From Lepeophtheirus salmonis (taxonomy: Eukaryota; Arthropoda; Copepoda; Siphonostomatoida; Caligidae), in assembly GCF_016086655.4 (NCBI RefSeq), contig NC_052144.2, positions 32,705,896-32,769,895 on the forward strand: DNA of 64,000 nt. Direction: 5' to 3'. This document shows, in pieces, positions 12,101-24,989 of the stretch. Position numbers and translations under genes: made by a program. Numbering within the stretch: the first letter of the stretch is position 1; every line of letters begins with the position of its first letter. The notes beneath the pieces are model-generated. The model saw only the letters and a program-made list of their open reading frames with translations. It ran no database searches and was not told the DNA's origin.

Positions 12101-13060
12101 ACAACAATTGAAGATAAATTATGCAAAATTAGTGACCTCAAGCAATCTATACTTTTTAATTGGGATATATTGTTAATTGAATGTTACCTAATAGGGAAAA
12201 AAAATTTATAAGGCGTACTTCATTAATTTAAATTTTAAGCTATGAAATATAAATTGAATAAGATTAAGTAAAAAATAAATATATTCTTCAAAGGTATATA
12301 CTTTTTAATTAAATGAGTTTCATTTGTCCTGTGTGATATTAATGGAATAAAGTAGATGTCTGAAATTATTTAATTAAAGTATAAAATATTATGGGACCTT
12401 CCACTTCATGTTCAAACGATCAATCACAAATCTTTCAATGTCACATACAAAGTTTAAAACGAATGAAAAAAAAGATAGGCAAAAAAAAAATGTTTTGATT
12501 GACAGATACATGACGCATTTCAAGGGCCCAGCGAAGGATGGATCTAAACTGCAAGACGAGAGAACTAAAAATGTTGTATAGAAAGAAAACCAATAGTATC
12601 TGTGTTTATAATTTTGAACATTTCCTTGGAATCTTATATTTAACATCTTTATTTGTCTGTAAAATTATAATAATTGCGGAATAAACGCTTAAGTTTAAAC
12701 ATGATTATTCCTCGATATAAAGGAAAATGATCTTTTCAAACTTGAATAAACGATAAAAGTGGGTAACAAAGACGTTAAACATTTCACTTTTTCAATATTT
12801 AGGTGTAATTTTCACAATAGTTATTGTTTAACAAATCCTAATGTCGAGTACTGCAGCTCTTAAATAGTATAAGCCCTTACAATTTATTTTATGTGAAAAA
12901 AATTGAACTTCAACCTATTTTCAGTAAATTTTACATTTAAATTTAAAAAAGTTCATATTCTTCGCAAACATAAATAATTTTTGTCAGAAAAATACCTTTT
13001 GCTGGAGTTTAAACTTCAATTATATATTAATAAGAGTTATTTATTTTCTAAAATGATATT
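9200..13060. other. No recognisable gene
   Basis: A+T-rich. The largest open frame (10140-10400, minus, 86 aa) has no recognisable motif. At 11590-11628 a short imperfect duplication of GGGATACTGGAAAT occurs. Nothing else can be supported. Confidence 0.5.
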
Positions 13061-13065
13061 ATTAA

Positions 13066-13208
13066 CAGGGGCGTCCCCAGTAATTAGTCTGGAGTAGTAG
13101 TGCCCCCTTTCTGAATTGTCGATGGGAAGAAAGAAAAATTAATGTGAAAAAAACCAAGCCTCATCCCCCACCCCCAGACACACACCAATATTATCCTGCG
13201 GACGTCTC
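13066..13208. mobile_element. Small foldback (MITE-like) element
   Basis: The left end, GGGGCGTCCCCAG-AATTA-TCTGG (from 13069), matches the reverse complement of the right end, GAGACGTCCGCAGGATAATATTGG (13208 back to 13177), with several mismatches. The middle is G-runs and C-runs. About 140 bp with terminal inverted repeats and no coding capacity fits a non-autonomous DNA transposon; superfamily unknown. Confidence 0.42.
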
Positions 13209-13532
13209 TTATAAAGCAACATTTTTAACACCGTACATAAAAATGAGAATACTTAATCCTCATAAATAATAAAGAATTTAACTTTCATGATATAATTAAT
13301 TAATTATAAGGGTGTTGTTCACATAATTGAAAGGTACAAATATAATATATAACACTTTTTTGCTACAAACTTATTAGCTGTAGAGAACTTTTTATTAGTC
13401 AATTACAGATATTGTTTGCGTAGGAGCATAACAAATTTTAACAAAACTATATATTAATTAGCTTACAAACGAAGGTTATTGTAAAATCTGAGGAGCCTAA
13501 TTAGCTTAATGAATTACCAAGAAAGATTAAAG

Positions 13533-13602
13533 TATAAATATCTTTAATAGATCAGTATTTATCATCAGTTTCAAATAAACAATTCACTCTGCATATTACA
13601 AT
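13533..13602 (+). promoter_or_regulatory. Core promoter and 5' UTR of copy B
   Basis: TATAAATA at 13533-13540; TCAGT initiator at 13564-13568, spacing 33 nt; 5' UTR about 37 nt. The sequence between initiator and start codon (AGTTTCAAATAAACA...TTCACT) is nearly that of copy A. Confidence 0.78.
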
Positions 13603-14147
13603 ATGAAGGTAAACCAGATCAAATAAATTGTGATAATATTTCATCATATCATTTCTTTATTCAGATTCTTATCGTCCTTGGATTACTTTTGGGTTCCTCC
13701 CTTGCAAGTGGATATCAACATCCTCTGCATTCATACCCTGGTCCCTTTTACCCATCGCATCTCACACCTCAGTCCGAGTTCTATACTTCAAGACATCCAC
13801 TTCCTCATTCCAACAGTTATCCAGTACCACATCAATTCCATCAATCTAACAGTCATCCAGTTCCTTATCCAGTCCCTATTCAAACATCTACTCCAGTCCC
13901 TATTATTATTGCAACCCCTGTTCCAGTTTTTATTACTCCAAATTCTCTATTCAACTCTCAAAGAGATATATTTAGCAGAGGTAGTAGCGACATTGGTACT
14001 AATATCAAGAGTGCACAATTTGGTAACAGCTTCTTGATTGGAAAAGTACAGTCTACAAGCTCTACTCGTACACCCACAAGATTAGACAATAAATCCTCCA
14101 ACCGATTCCCCAATAATCAAATTGTAACCTCATATTCTCGTAGCTAA
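13603..14147 (+). CDS. Family copy B: longest and most divergent secreted family member
   Basis: ATG AAG at 13603-13608, intron 13609-13664 (56 nt, GT...AG, phase 0), exon 2 at 13665-14147; 162 residues. The signal peptide is MKILIVLGLLLGSSLA, with likely cleavage SLA|SGYQHP. It keeps the family core (TPVPIIIATPVPVF, about residues 78-91), a diverged Asn/Gly block and the full tail ending near SSYSRS-type residues (TSYSRS). It is 13 residues longer than copy F, mostly because the SNSxPVP motif occurs twice (residues 51-57 and 63-69), which looks like a small internal duplication. It contains no cysteine and is intact. It is the most diverged in sequence, which suggests an older duplicate. Function unknown; secretion is well supported. 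Confidence 0.87.
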
Positions 14148-14259
14148 TGGTATAGCATATTTCATTTACGAATCATTGCAGTTTCATTATGTGAAAGGCT
14201 TTTATTTATTTAACTCTATTAATTTATGCATTTATTATTCTTTATAAAGTTATTCTGAC

Positions 14260-14265
14260 AATAAA
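14260..14265 (+). terminator. Poly(A) signal of copy B
   Basis: AATAAA lies in the conserved 3' UTR block ACAATAAATAGTTATGTGAC, 112 nt past the stop, matching copies A and E. Confidence 0.63.
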
Positions 14266-14289
14266 TAGTTATGTGACACGAACTAAGTC

Positions 14290-15780
14290 ATTTTTACTAC
14301 TAATTATCCAAATAAGAACTCAATTTTACATCATATTGACTCTTTTTTTTCAGTTGAAGAAATTAGTTTTCAGACTTCAAATATAAATCAAAATCTTTAA
14401 CATATCTCACAATGAGGTAAATTATTTTTCTATATATACAGTTGTGTCTTTGAATTAGGTTTCATGTATATTTTTATAATTATAACTAAAAATAATGAAC
14501 TGTTACTAACACTCTATTAAATAATGAAAAAATAAGAAGAAAGAGCAAACGTAACAACTGCTTTTCCTTTTGTAATTTTTAATTATAGTTTCTTCACAAT
14601 AAACATTTTTAGTCCTTGTCGGACTCAAAACACTTAGAGATTAAGTATATCTGAGATGCTATTTTCACGTAAATTTCATTGATAAACACAACCAACATTG
14701 TGATGTAATATTTATAAATCTTAAAAAAATATCCAATCATCTTAAGTATTTCTATTTTTCATTTAGTGAGTATAAAATAATGTATGAAAAGTAGTCGCAT
14801 GCCCATTGTATATAGTGCACTCTAATTTATAATATAAAAAAGGAGTATAAAATGATTAAAATCTCGCAGGCGTTTTATCTCATAATAAAAAAGAATAAGA
14901 ATGAAGTACTTTTAATAATTTTTTAAAAAACGAATTTGACTTTAGATGAGTTTTAGGAAGGAGATAAAGTACAAATCATATTAATTTTTATTTTTTCATC
15001 AAGTTTTTTTTTTATTCTTGAAGAGAGAACGCCTAATTTTTGAGTGAGTATCTATGTGTGAGTGGCAAACGGAGAGTAACAACAAAGATTTTTGTGGAGT
15101 TATCTTCTATAGTATAAAAGTAAAATTTTGAATGGCTGCTGACGCCTAAAAACTCCGCATAGTACCGCTAATACATGTACAATAAAATAATATTATATAT
15201 TACTAGGACGTACCCATGTTATAAATTTTATTTCGAATTATATTATTAATGCTTTAAATCAGACCAAAATTTAGTAAAACTTGTCAATAGACCATAAAAT
15301 AATTAGAAATATGTTTCTTCTTCAACCATAATGAAGATAAATACTAAAACAGACTCGCATATTCTGTTCCTAATTTCCTTTTTTAATTCGTATTAAATAT
15401 AAATTCTCCCTTTTTCTGTTTGTACAATAAATCGTTGTTTGTATTTTTGAATTGATCTTATTTTATTAAAATACTCTCCAAAGCTCAGGAATCTGGTCTG
15501 ATCAGATTGAAACATAACTATAATTACATAACTCTGAATTCTAAACAACAATTGTTGCATTATATTATAAACTATTATTATAAATAAGTCTTTATAAGTT
15601 CTTGTTTAAAAAAAATATATAGTAAAACTCAAAGCTGAAAAAAAGTCATTTAACAATAAGCCAAAGTATAGTTTTATGTCTTTCTCACAATTCTAAATAA
15701 TTAAATATTTTCATCCATCTAGTTCATATTATCCGAAATTAATATATACTTTAAAAAATAACTGATATCAATCAAAAATG
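14290..15780. other. No recognisable gene
   Basis: A+T-rich spacer after copy B; no motif, tRNA or transposon end identified. Confidence 0.5.
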
Positions 15781-15789
15781 CAAATTAAT

Positions 15790-15915
15790 TTAGAGTTCAT
15801 ATCGAGTCGTGAGTCTTAGCTTTCGAGTCCAATTCAACTCTCGATTCTTTTATCAAGTTATATCCTAAGTCTTCAAATATGAACTCATGTCCAAATTTTC
15901 TACCTCAGATAGAAA
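15790..15915 (-). repeat. Dispersed GACTTG-rich repeat, inverted copy
   Basis: The reverse complement contains GAGGTAGAAAATTTGGAC, ATGAGTTCATATTTGAAGAC and GGACTCGAAAGCTAA, in the same order as 19757-19860 on the + strand. Confidence 0.6.
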
Positions 15916-16539
15916 TGATTAAAAATGATTAGTTTCGATTATGGCCGTAAGTAATTTGTTCTCAAAGATATTGAATATACGAAATTCTGCAACTACGGGA
16001 AGTCATAAAGTGGCTATGCCGGCCAAAAACAATGTTTGTAAAAATAAAATTTTTTACAAAAATCAATTTTATTTAACAAAAAACGGAAGAATGTTGATTT
16101 AATAACAATTTAAAATTTTAAGCATTCATTATATACAAATGTCACGTTAAGCTATTCAACAGACAAAGAAGAATCCTTGTTTGTCACAACAATAGCCCCT
16201 CTTAGAATTTAGAGTGTTGTCCTTGGATATAGGTATGTTTATAGACTGCTACTAATATGTGAAGGATACATATGATTTATTAATTAATGGATAAAAATGA
16301 ATTTTTTTTTTGAGACTCCTATTACCGCTGTTGTTTATATTGTTTTATGATCTAAGGACCTCAACTGGATGTAGTCTATTATATAAAATTTTCTCAATTA
16401 ATAAACATAGTAGTCACATTATTGCACTCAATTATAATATTTATCAAGGGTACCCCATTTTTAAAAATATAAAGTTTACTCTCAATGCCAGAGTAATTAT
16501 GATGATAGGCGATAATAATCAAATATATTCAATCAATAT

Positions 16540-16740
16540 GTTTTAATTTAATAATTATTGTTTTTAATTTTATAATTATATCTATAATATTGTAGCGAGT
16601 AAATGTGCATTTCATTTCTTGAATAAGGCGCAAACAATATTTTTACAGAATTAATATTTTTTAGTGAGGGCATTGAAAAAATCATTTGCATATTTTTTGA
16701 AGCTAGAGTCCTTTCAAATCAGTTTTCATTGGTTCATATT
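16540..16740. repeat. Segment duplicated at 21010-21200
   Basis: Shared: ATAATTATATCTATAATATT-TAGC, ATGTGCATTT, AATATT-TTTTACAG/TGCAG, GGGCATTGAAAAAATCATTT. Direct orientation, non-coding. Confidence 0.7.
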
Positions 16741-16849
16741 ATGTTAATAAATTATACGTATACTTTTTGTTATTGGCACTCTCGTAATCTCTAATATTAT
16801 GTATGTACATTTATCATTATTGAAGGTTTGATACCACACAAAGTAATTT

Positions 16850-16930
16850 CAATATAAAGTATATTATTTTTTTAATCATCTCGCAACCCCACTTTTGTGT
16901 CTAGCACCCCTCTCCCTCCGGGAACCACTG
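16850..16930 (-). mobile_element. hAT transposon end
   Basis: On the minus strand from 16930: CAGTGGTTCCCGGAGG, then GGGGTTGCGAGATGATT. The first bases match the usual hAT terminal repeat (CAGTGGTTC...), and a G-rich stretch followed by a GCGAGATxATT-like block is typical just inside hAT ends. The partner end was not found, so it is a fragment or solo end. Confidence 0.5.
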
Positions 16931-17294
16931 GTCTATTGAATGGTACAGTAGAGCTTCATTTAAAAAATAATTTTGTTGATTGATGCTTTGTTTATTTAAA
17001 GATGTTTGATCTAGATTGATTTTAACTTTGTTGCTTGATTATTTTAAAAACATGAAAATAAATTTTGTATTGTTTTTTTTCTTTGCTTTGAGGAACATAA
17101 ATAAAGTAGTTATATCCTTCTAATTCCCGATGGCTGGAAAATCTGCTTTCAGTCAGATTTGAATTTATATTTTTAAGAAAAATATACTCCAATTTCTTTT
17201 ATTCAAGTAGTAATGAAGATAGAAACATTATAGATATATGAGTTTGCTTCAAATGAATAAGAGTTTCTTTTGAGAGTACCAAGACCTTTTTCTC

Positions 17295-19171
17295 TTACAT
17301 TCTACTACCAATGTCAAAAAGTAACGCAAAAAGATCATTTAACCAGCAAAAGTAATGGAAAACTGGAATTGGCTTGATACGTTCATGGCATTCCAAATTC
17401 TTGTAATAATTCATACAAAGTTTGCAGTTTTCACCCTTCCTCATTGAATTTATTAATTTCATTAAAAGTATAATCATGAAAAAAGCTATAAGCAAGTTTG
17501 ACACTCGTAATCTCAATGGTCTTGGGGCTTAGTACTTTAGCACTCAACTTATGATCATATCGTATTTCTAATCCTAGTTCTCTTTGTATTACTTTTTTAC
17601 TTGATTTAAAATTGCTGATATTGGTTTAACCTCGAAATCTGAACAAATAGAATCTTTTCTTGTATTTAAATAATTATAAATATTCTTGAATGTATTCGTA
17701 TAATCAAACATTAAAAAGATTTTTGAATTGGGAGATAATGGATTTATGATAAATTTTTGTCTAGTTTCCAACTGTTTGAATATAAACTTCATATTAACCA
17801 TATGTCAATTCTTAATTGTGGCTCCATTCAGGAGTTTCCAAACTTTATAGTACCACTTTTTAATGATATCTAGATCGATTGTTGAGGTAGGGTGCTACAG
17901 AGTCTTGGACAGAATTGAAAAATAAATAAATATATATATTAGTGCTTGTATTGGAGAGGAGTTTTTTTAAGGCAAAACTTTTACCCTTTACATATTCCAC
18001 TCTTTGAGCAGTGTAAACTTCATTGATAAAAAATGAATCTATTTTTTGATTGTTAGTTACGCTATTAGTCCTTTCTTTTAAATATATATATATACATATG
18101 TACAAGGATTATTGAAAACACCAGTTCTGATAATAATATCAGACGTTAACTTTGAGAAATACTGTAGATAGGACAAACAAAAAATTATGGCAAAAATGAT
18201 TTTATAATTCTAATGAAATATTAAACCAAACAAAAGTGTTTGACAAAAGAAAGGATGAGTAGTGACGATTGTTTTTATGTTTTTAGGCTTCAATGTTAAT
18301 GCAGTAAGTTCCATAAGGAAACGTAATGCATAAGTAGTGTTTTTTTCATTCTCTATATTTACAATTCATTTTTGTATTTCCACAATGCACTACTCAATAA
18401 AGTTGCTTGATGGAGGGGAATCAAACTCAATTCTCAGAGTAGCTAATATATTTAGCATCTCCAAAAATATTTAGAAATCTGAATGAATACTCAATTTTTT
18501 AAGAGTTAATTAGTTAATATGTTTGGATTCTTTGCAGGTAATTTATTCAAATAATTAACAGAATTATACAGAGCCCAATGGATGACATGCCAGAAAATAT
18601 AAATTTTTTAAGCATTTATAAAAATATACCAATTATAATAATTGATTATGCACATCTATGTTATATTACGAAAAGTAGTAATGCACAACATGAAGACTTG
18701 TTTCACAAATCCATACGTAAATTTCAATATAATTTAATGGCTGAAATATGATTTAAAAATGTAATTGAGAGGATCAATTATTTTTTTAGCAAATTATGAT
18801 TTCATCAATTTATCTTTTGACTCATTTGTAAGTAAGAAAAATTTAAAAGTTCTATCATCTTTAACTTGGATTATTTTAGATGGTAAAATTGAGTGAGATA
18901 ATTTCATTAAAAGATCATTCAGAGTAGATATCCTATCTTGTTGAATAAAATTCCAATTTCTCTTGGAGATTGCAAGATTTTCTTTAATAGTTCTTTGTTT
19001 TGCTGTTGCATTTGAAGTTATTGGCTTAGGTACTTCTTTTGATAAATATGCTGGTCCATGAAACTTCAAGGTAATGCTGTCGGAAATAGAAGCTTTCTTC
19101 AACAGTCCTTCTAACCATTCGGAATTCCTTCTAAAAACTGAATTAACAAAATGAAGGGAACATATTACAGC
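17295..19171 (-). mobile_element. P-element superfamily transposase relic with THAP remnant
   Basis: Minus strand, N- to C-terminal: at about 19165 VICSLHFVNSVF, matching the Cys-x2-His-Phe end of a THAP finger, followed by an open frame to 18794; at 17960-18060 FINEVYTAQRVEYVKGKSFA, like the P-type DE(I/V)Y...(V/I)xYxxGxxxG segment; at 17650-17765 NPLSPNSKIFLMFDYTNTF then KNIYNYLNTRK, matching the FDxxHxxKNIxNN block of P-type transposases; at about 17425-17475 RKGENCKLC, like the C-terminal RK...CxxC. The order and spacing fit one element of about 1.9 kb. Frames are broken by stops, and the first part of the THAP domain is missing or lies across an intron. Inactive. Confidence 0.65.
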
Positions 19172-19756
19172 TCATTTAAAATTTATTGATCGACCATCTA
19201 TATACATATATTTAAAAAAAAAAAAGAAGAAGAAAACTACATTTAAAATGGACATAGCCTTTTTTCTAATCACGGGGAATGACCTGTTCCTATTTTCAAA
19301 GAGATTTTTGTTCTAAGGAAATCCATTTCGTTATTTTATCGAGTTTTTTATTCAAAGCAGATCCTGTTTTGTTATGAAAAACAACACAAACGTTATTTTT
19401 ACCCATATCTACTATACAGAAATAATATATTGATATTTATTAAGTTATTTTTGCTTAACTCAGGGTAAATATCCATTTTTTGGTTGAAATGGTCAGCTTG
19501 TAAAAAAATGATTCAATCAAACACCTCTTTAAACAAAATATAGAAGGATGACGCATGCGGCACGCCACACAACCTAAAATTGCTGTGAGTAAAGAATAAT
19601 TTATTTTTTTCTGTCATTTTTCTTTTATATTTTTTGAACATCCCAATAAGAAGATAAGTTTTCAATTTTAATTATATAATTATGATTTATTAATCATTAA
19701 AGTTAATAGTATATTAATATATGTATAATTTAAGATATGTACAATAGTCAGTTTTT

Positions 19757-20067
19757 GTCAGAGGTGGGAACTTGGACTTGAGTTCATATTTGGAAGACAT
19801 GCGACTAAACTTGATTACACAATCAAAGACTTATGACTTGACTCAAAAGCTAATCATTGCGACTAAACTTGGACACCAATGCAAGTATACAGTAATATCA
19901 AGAAAAGCCTTAACATTAGGTGGTATATTAATATTTATGGACTTGAAATGAGCTTGAATGAAATCTGAGGACTCGAATTTTACTCGATAAAAATATTCAA
20001 TGAATTGAACATAACTTGAGATTTGACTTGGACTTGAATAATTATAACTTTTCTCAAATTTGATCAT
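19757..20067 (+). repeat. Dispersed GACTTG-rich repeat
   Basis: Starts GAGGTGGGAACTTGGACTTG and continues with many ACTTGA/GACTTG/ACTCGA units to about 20060. The first 120 bp match 15790-15915 inverted. The quasi-repetitive pattern explains the open minus frame at 19843-20067, which is not a gene. Confidence 0.6.
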
Positions 20068-20099
20068 TGCTGTCTCGTAAGCTGCAGGAGTTCAACCAA

Positions 20100-20990
20100 C
20101 AAATCGAAATTTCCACCTCAAAGATAGGAAAGGAGTCTAAAATATTATATCATTCCTTGTATTGAGAGGATAATCTTTGAAGGCTCTGGATTAAGGATAT
20201 CTGTAGAAGGGATAAACACCCACTAGAATTCAAGTGTGTGCTTATAACATTTTTGAATAAGGACTTTGAAGAAGACCTAATGGATAAAAAATAATGATGT
20301 TCCACAATTTATGGCATATTAAAAAGAAACAAACAAAAAATATAAGCTTCAGCTAATCTTTATACGCAAAATACACTCTTTAGTCTATCGATTGATAAAA
20401 ATACAAATTAAGAATCTTCTGAAGCAAACCACAGTCAATAATTGTATTTATTAATTGAACAAATAAACGTTCTTAATTCTTCCATTCAACTTGACAATTT
20501 TTCAGATAGTTTCAGAGTGAAAGCTTACTTTTAATCTATCGGAAAATCATCAGAATCTTTCATTGTCAAAGTTTGTTTATATTTTGAGGTCAAATAAAGT
20601 TAAGATTGTTGTTACAATTCATAACATCATTGCTTATTTGAAATTATTCTTGGGGAGAAAAAATATGAGTTGGAACTGAAAAAGATGATTACGAAAATTG
20701 AGGAACTGATTTTTGCTAACGTTTTGTATTCCAAGAAGTTAAATTTTTTAATTCAATTCTCTTCATTATCATTAAGGATAGAAGAAAAATAATATATTAG
20801 CTTAACCTTGTGTTTTATGTGCCTTGTGCCCAGTAAAATTAACTAATTATTTTTAAATTGATTGAACAAATGTAAAAAAACCCTGTTTAATTTCATAGTC
20901 AAAAGCTATGCTCACTCTGTTAATTTGCAAGAAAATAAGACACTCAAGATACACGGGGATCCTTGAGCAAGATTGAATGAATTGTCAAAT
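20100..20990. other. No recognisable gene
   Basis: Slightly less A+T-rich than its flanks but frames are broken everywhere; no motif seen. Confidence 0.4.
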
Positions 20991-21009
20991 ATATTTTGAA
21001 TTCATTGTA

Positions 21010-21200
21010 CAATGCTGAATTTTAAAATTATTGTATTTAATATTATAATTATATCTATAATATTTTAGCAAGCTTATGTGCATTTTATTTATGTATTCAG
21101 GGTAGAATATTATTTTTACTGCAGTAAGATTTTTTCTATTAGGGACATTGAAAAAATCATTTTTACATTTAAAAAAGTTACTAGAGGCTTTGTGAATGTG
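21010..21200. repeat. Segment duplicated at 16540-16740
   Basis: Direct-orientation partner. The short frame at 21078-21281 lies in it and has no counterpart in the other copy, so it is chance. Confidence 0.7.
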
Positions 21201-21299
21201 AAATTATTTTCATATATTATTTTAATTATTTTATATAACGTTAACAAATTTATTGCTACATTATCGATGTTGTTTTATTGAAGTAATTTCAAAAAAATA

Positions 21300-22930
21300 T
21301 TTTCACAAATTATAATATTTTAAAACTAATAGCACTGCATAATTTTGATCGTTTTATATTTTGGTCATATTTTTTGTAATGCATAGCAAAAAAATTAGTT
21401 TATTCAATTTGATTAAAAACTAAAGAATAAAAAATAATTCAAATATAAAATAGTGGGGATTAAAGTGATGATTTATTTCATTAGATTATTGATAATTTTC
21501 TTCAACGTTTATTTAACTTCCGATTATATAGTTATATATTATAATATTATTATTCATATTGAATAAATTTACTATAATAAACTCTTATTTACAATAATTG
21601 AAATAGTATTTATTAATATAGGAATATCCTGTATGTAAGGCTAGGCACGTTAGGTCAAATAAATTATTTTTTTGATATTAGATAAGGAAAACAGTGGTTC
21701 TTTCTTATTCATTATTTATAAACAATTGTTGTAGTAGCATCTCCCTCAATAAAGATTATAGTTTGCCTCTTACCTTAGTACAATATTGCATTTACATCAA
21801 TAACTTCATTAGTCAAATGCCTTAAAAAAGTTCCCCTTATCCATTTTCCCTATGAGTTCATACCTTTCCATTTGAAATGCCTTTTAATCCTCTCTTCATG
21901 TTCTGTTCAAGGGATCTCGTCTATTTGCCTCACTCAGTGGATCTTATCTTCTTTAAAGGAAAGATCGTTCATTGTGCAGATGCCTCTTCCCATCAAGGTC
22001 TGTTATAGTGACTTTTGACCTCATAAATCATTGGCTCTAGGCTCAAAAATACATGAACTCATCCAAATCTTCTACAGAATAATCGCATACTGAATGAGTT
22101 TAAAAAACGCCTAATTTTTTTATAAAATATATCCTTCAAAAAAAAATTCACTCTTGTTATCTCATAATTTTTTTTCTTCCAGAGAGATAAATGAACTGAC
22201 CAGTGCAGTGACAATCAACTTATTTCAATAAGTATTGGACATACCTAAAAACATTAATAACATTATATTATTATGAAATGTTACAGTTTAGAAAGCACTT
22301 TAATTTACAAATATATCAAATAACAATAAGAAATTTCATTGTCTTATCCGCCAAGAAAATATCTCTGGGATAATTTAAAAATAAAAACATTTCATATAAG
22401 CCTAATTATATCTACGGGGTTTTTTTGGTAAATATTTTTGCTTCTTATTTTTAGTTAGTTACATAAGTTGGTTTCTGACAAACAAAAATATCGAGAATTT
22501 TTTCATTGTTTTTTCGCTATTATTTTGTGATAAAATATTTTTTATGTTATCTTTTTATCAAGCTTGGGCATAATACAAGTATGTATGTATTTATAATTCA
22601 GCTACTCGTTAAATAAATAAAAAATATAAAAAGTGAGGTAGAACCAATGTGTTATACTAATATCTGGAGTGGAACAAGGCTCAGTCACTGAGTCTCATGT
22701 AGAGGAAAGTGTATTTTTAATTGTTTTAAAATCGAATGGCTAAACTTTTTACGATGTTACTCCCTTGTTATTTCATCAGCATCAAAGAATTTATGTGAAG
22801 TCACGTGCAACAATGAATATTTATTTTACAAAAAGAACATTTTTAAACTGAACAAAGAAGTTTTTGACTAAAAGAAACTTGGGTACAATAAGTGTTCTAA
22901 CATAGGAGTACTACCTTTAACATTTTCTAC
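21300..22930. other. No recognisable gene
   Basis: 21720-22090 has somewhat higher G+C and may be decayed coding DNA, but no frame or family can be supported. Confidence 0.4.
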
Positions 22931-23142
22931 TAGTCTATTACAAAAAAATTATTAAAAATGAAGTTTAAATAAAAATATTTTACCCATAAATTTTGAGTCA
23001 TCCTTTTAGAAAAGGATGTACAATACAAGATAGATAGAAATACAAGGTTATACCATAACGCGTTTACGACTGAGGTTTGACTTCCATCACGCTTTTTAAT
23101 ATAAACGTAATAGAATATTGTCAAAAAACTGTTTTTCTTGCC

Positions 23143-23275
23143 CAGCAGTCGGTACAACCACCATCAAATTGAAAATTATATATATAGTGACGTCATAGAC
23201 TATGATTGGTTGCGTGTTTTGTCATAATTTGTCTTCCTTCTCAGCAGTCGGTAAGATACATCAAATTGAAAAACA
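23143..23275. repeat. Pair of short direct repeats, CAGCAGTCGGTA...CATCAAATTGAAAA
   Basis: The first copy begins at 23143 and the second at 23242, 99 bp apart, with GTGACGTCATAG between them. It may be a tandem-duplicated unit. Too short to name. Confidence 0.5.
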
Positions 23276-23458
23276 AGCCCGACTATATAATGGTCTAAAT
23301 CAGTATTTTTATTAACCTAGTTACAATATATATATGGTTCCAATATAAAGCAAAATATTCTGAAAAAGGAAGTTTATTTATCAGGAAAATAGTTTTTATG
23401 AGTTTTTCATATCCCAAACTCGCATGATATTCTTGATTTAATTTTCATAGTAGCTATG

Positions 23459-24735
23459 GAATCAACTTGTTATATGAAAGATTTGAGATGATTCAAGGTT
23501 GTTTTAGTACTATGTTTGAATATTTTTGTGTGATACTCCAGAACAAAATATATAATTAAGCCATCCCAGAGTCTTGTAGTGTCAATTTTGTAAGCTATGA
23601 CTAAACCAAATTTATTCGTTAACAAATGTTTTTGACAAGACGATTATAAGAAAAAGACAAAACGCAATATGTCTTTGAATGGTTTATCTGGCTAAATAAC
23701 TATTTTTCTTCTTGATGAAATAAAAATGAAACAAAATAAGTTCTCTATTTTGAAATTTACTGACTCCTGTTTGTATTATATCTATTCCTTCCTTTTATAT
23801 ATGATAAGGGCCTACCTCAAAACGTTGATTAATATTGCTTAAATTAACTACTTTTTCATTTTTATGAAAAGAAACATGCCTCTCCGACTTCTCACAAAAA
23901 GAAAAAAAAAAAGAAAAAAAAATAGCTAGTCAATTGAATTTTTACATACATTATATTTACGTTATCCATAATTAAATATACTTTAACTTTAAAAATATTG
24001 TAATACTGCTATGAATAGATATGTATTTCAAAAAATTAAAAAAAGAAAGTACTCTTATAATTTGATCTAAAGTCAACTAATTAAAAAAAAATACTTTAAC
24101 GAAAAAAAACCCGGCATTTTGATAAAATAAATTTTTTTAATACATTAATTATTTAATTGTTCATTAAAAAAAATTATTTGTTAAAATTTTTCCTGCTTCA
24201 ACTTTATCGTTCAAACTTTGTGTACAGATTCTGATTAACTATATTTAAAATGCTTTATGATAAAGTAATTTGTGCAAGTCTATCATTTTCTGACCTCCAA
24301 TAAAAAAAAACTTCTTTTTTATATTGTGATTTTTCATTTCAAATATGATCAGGCAATTAATTTTGATAAACTTTAGTCAATCTACAAATTTAATAGACAT
24401 ATATTTTTTGTTGTATGAATTTTTGATACACTGCAAGATGAAACAAAATATACACTAAAAGATGTCCATTGAACCACAAACAAATCTACTTTCTTAATTC
24501 TTATGATAGTGACTTCATGGATTGAGTCCTAAAAGTTAGTTTAGAAGGACGACAATGGAAAATGATATAGTCATGGGAAAAACCCTTGTCCCTGAAAATA
24601 GGTACTCCCTTCTTCCGAGCTTATGTTTAATATTGTCCCTATAGATTAAAAATATGTTTGAGATTGTTCTTATTAATAAATGTACAATACAAGCATTAAA
24701 TGGCTCTTAGTATGTTGGAGTACATGTTTGAACAA
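23459..24735. repeat. Dispersed repeat R1, second copy
   Basis: Same orientation as the copy at the window start, and alignable along its length with many small indels. Non-coding. Confidence 0.72.
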
Positions 24736-24943
24736 GTAAAAACTGCTAAGTGAAAAAAAATTCCTCCATCAGCTGAAGTAGCACAAACTTTTAGGATAAT
24801 TAAAAAGAATATAGGTCCAAAATTACATTTAAGCGTATTGTTAACATAATTTAAAAATACTTGCCAATTTTTTAGAAGCCTAGGGATTTAACATTTGACA
24901 ATATTTTACATTAAATCCAAAATGGTATCAAAATACCAATTAA

Positions 24944-24989
24944 CTAAGACCATACAAATGTGTATATATATATATTTACATGGTCTTAG
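24944..24989. repeat. Inverted repeat around a (TA)n loop
   Basis: CTAAGACCAT (24944-24953) and ATGGTCTTAG (24980-24989) are perfect 10-bp arms around a TA-rich loop. Further out, AATGGTATC and GATACCATT also pair partly, with an unequal spacer. Hairpin-forming; possibly a tiny MITE. Confidence 0.55.

Noticed and set aside
13630..14037. +1 frame of 135 codons over copy B, and the similar 33352-33639 frame over copy D
   Set aside because: Overlapping frames of real exons; their translations are not conserved as well as the spliced product.
19843..20067. 74-codon minus frame as a gene
   Set aside because: Its sequence is made of GACTTG-type repeat units.
21900..22090. GKIVHCADASS read as an RNase H tail of a retroelement
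   Set aside because: No RT or integrase sequence nearby on the same strand; the match is too short.
23192..23201. TGACGTCA as a CRE-type control site
   Set aside because: Similar octamers occur at several unrelated places (for example 49086) with no gene nearby.
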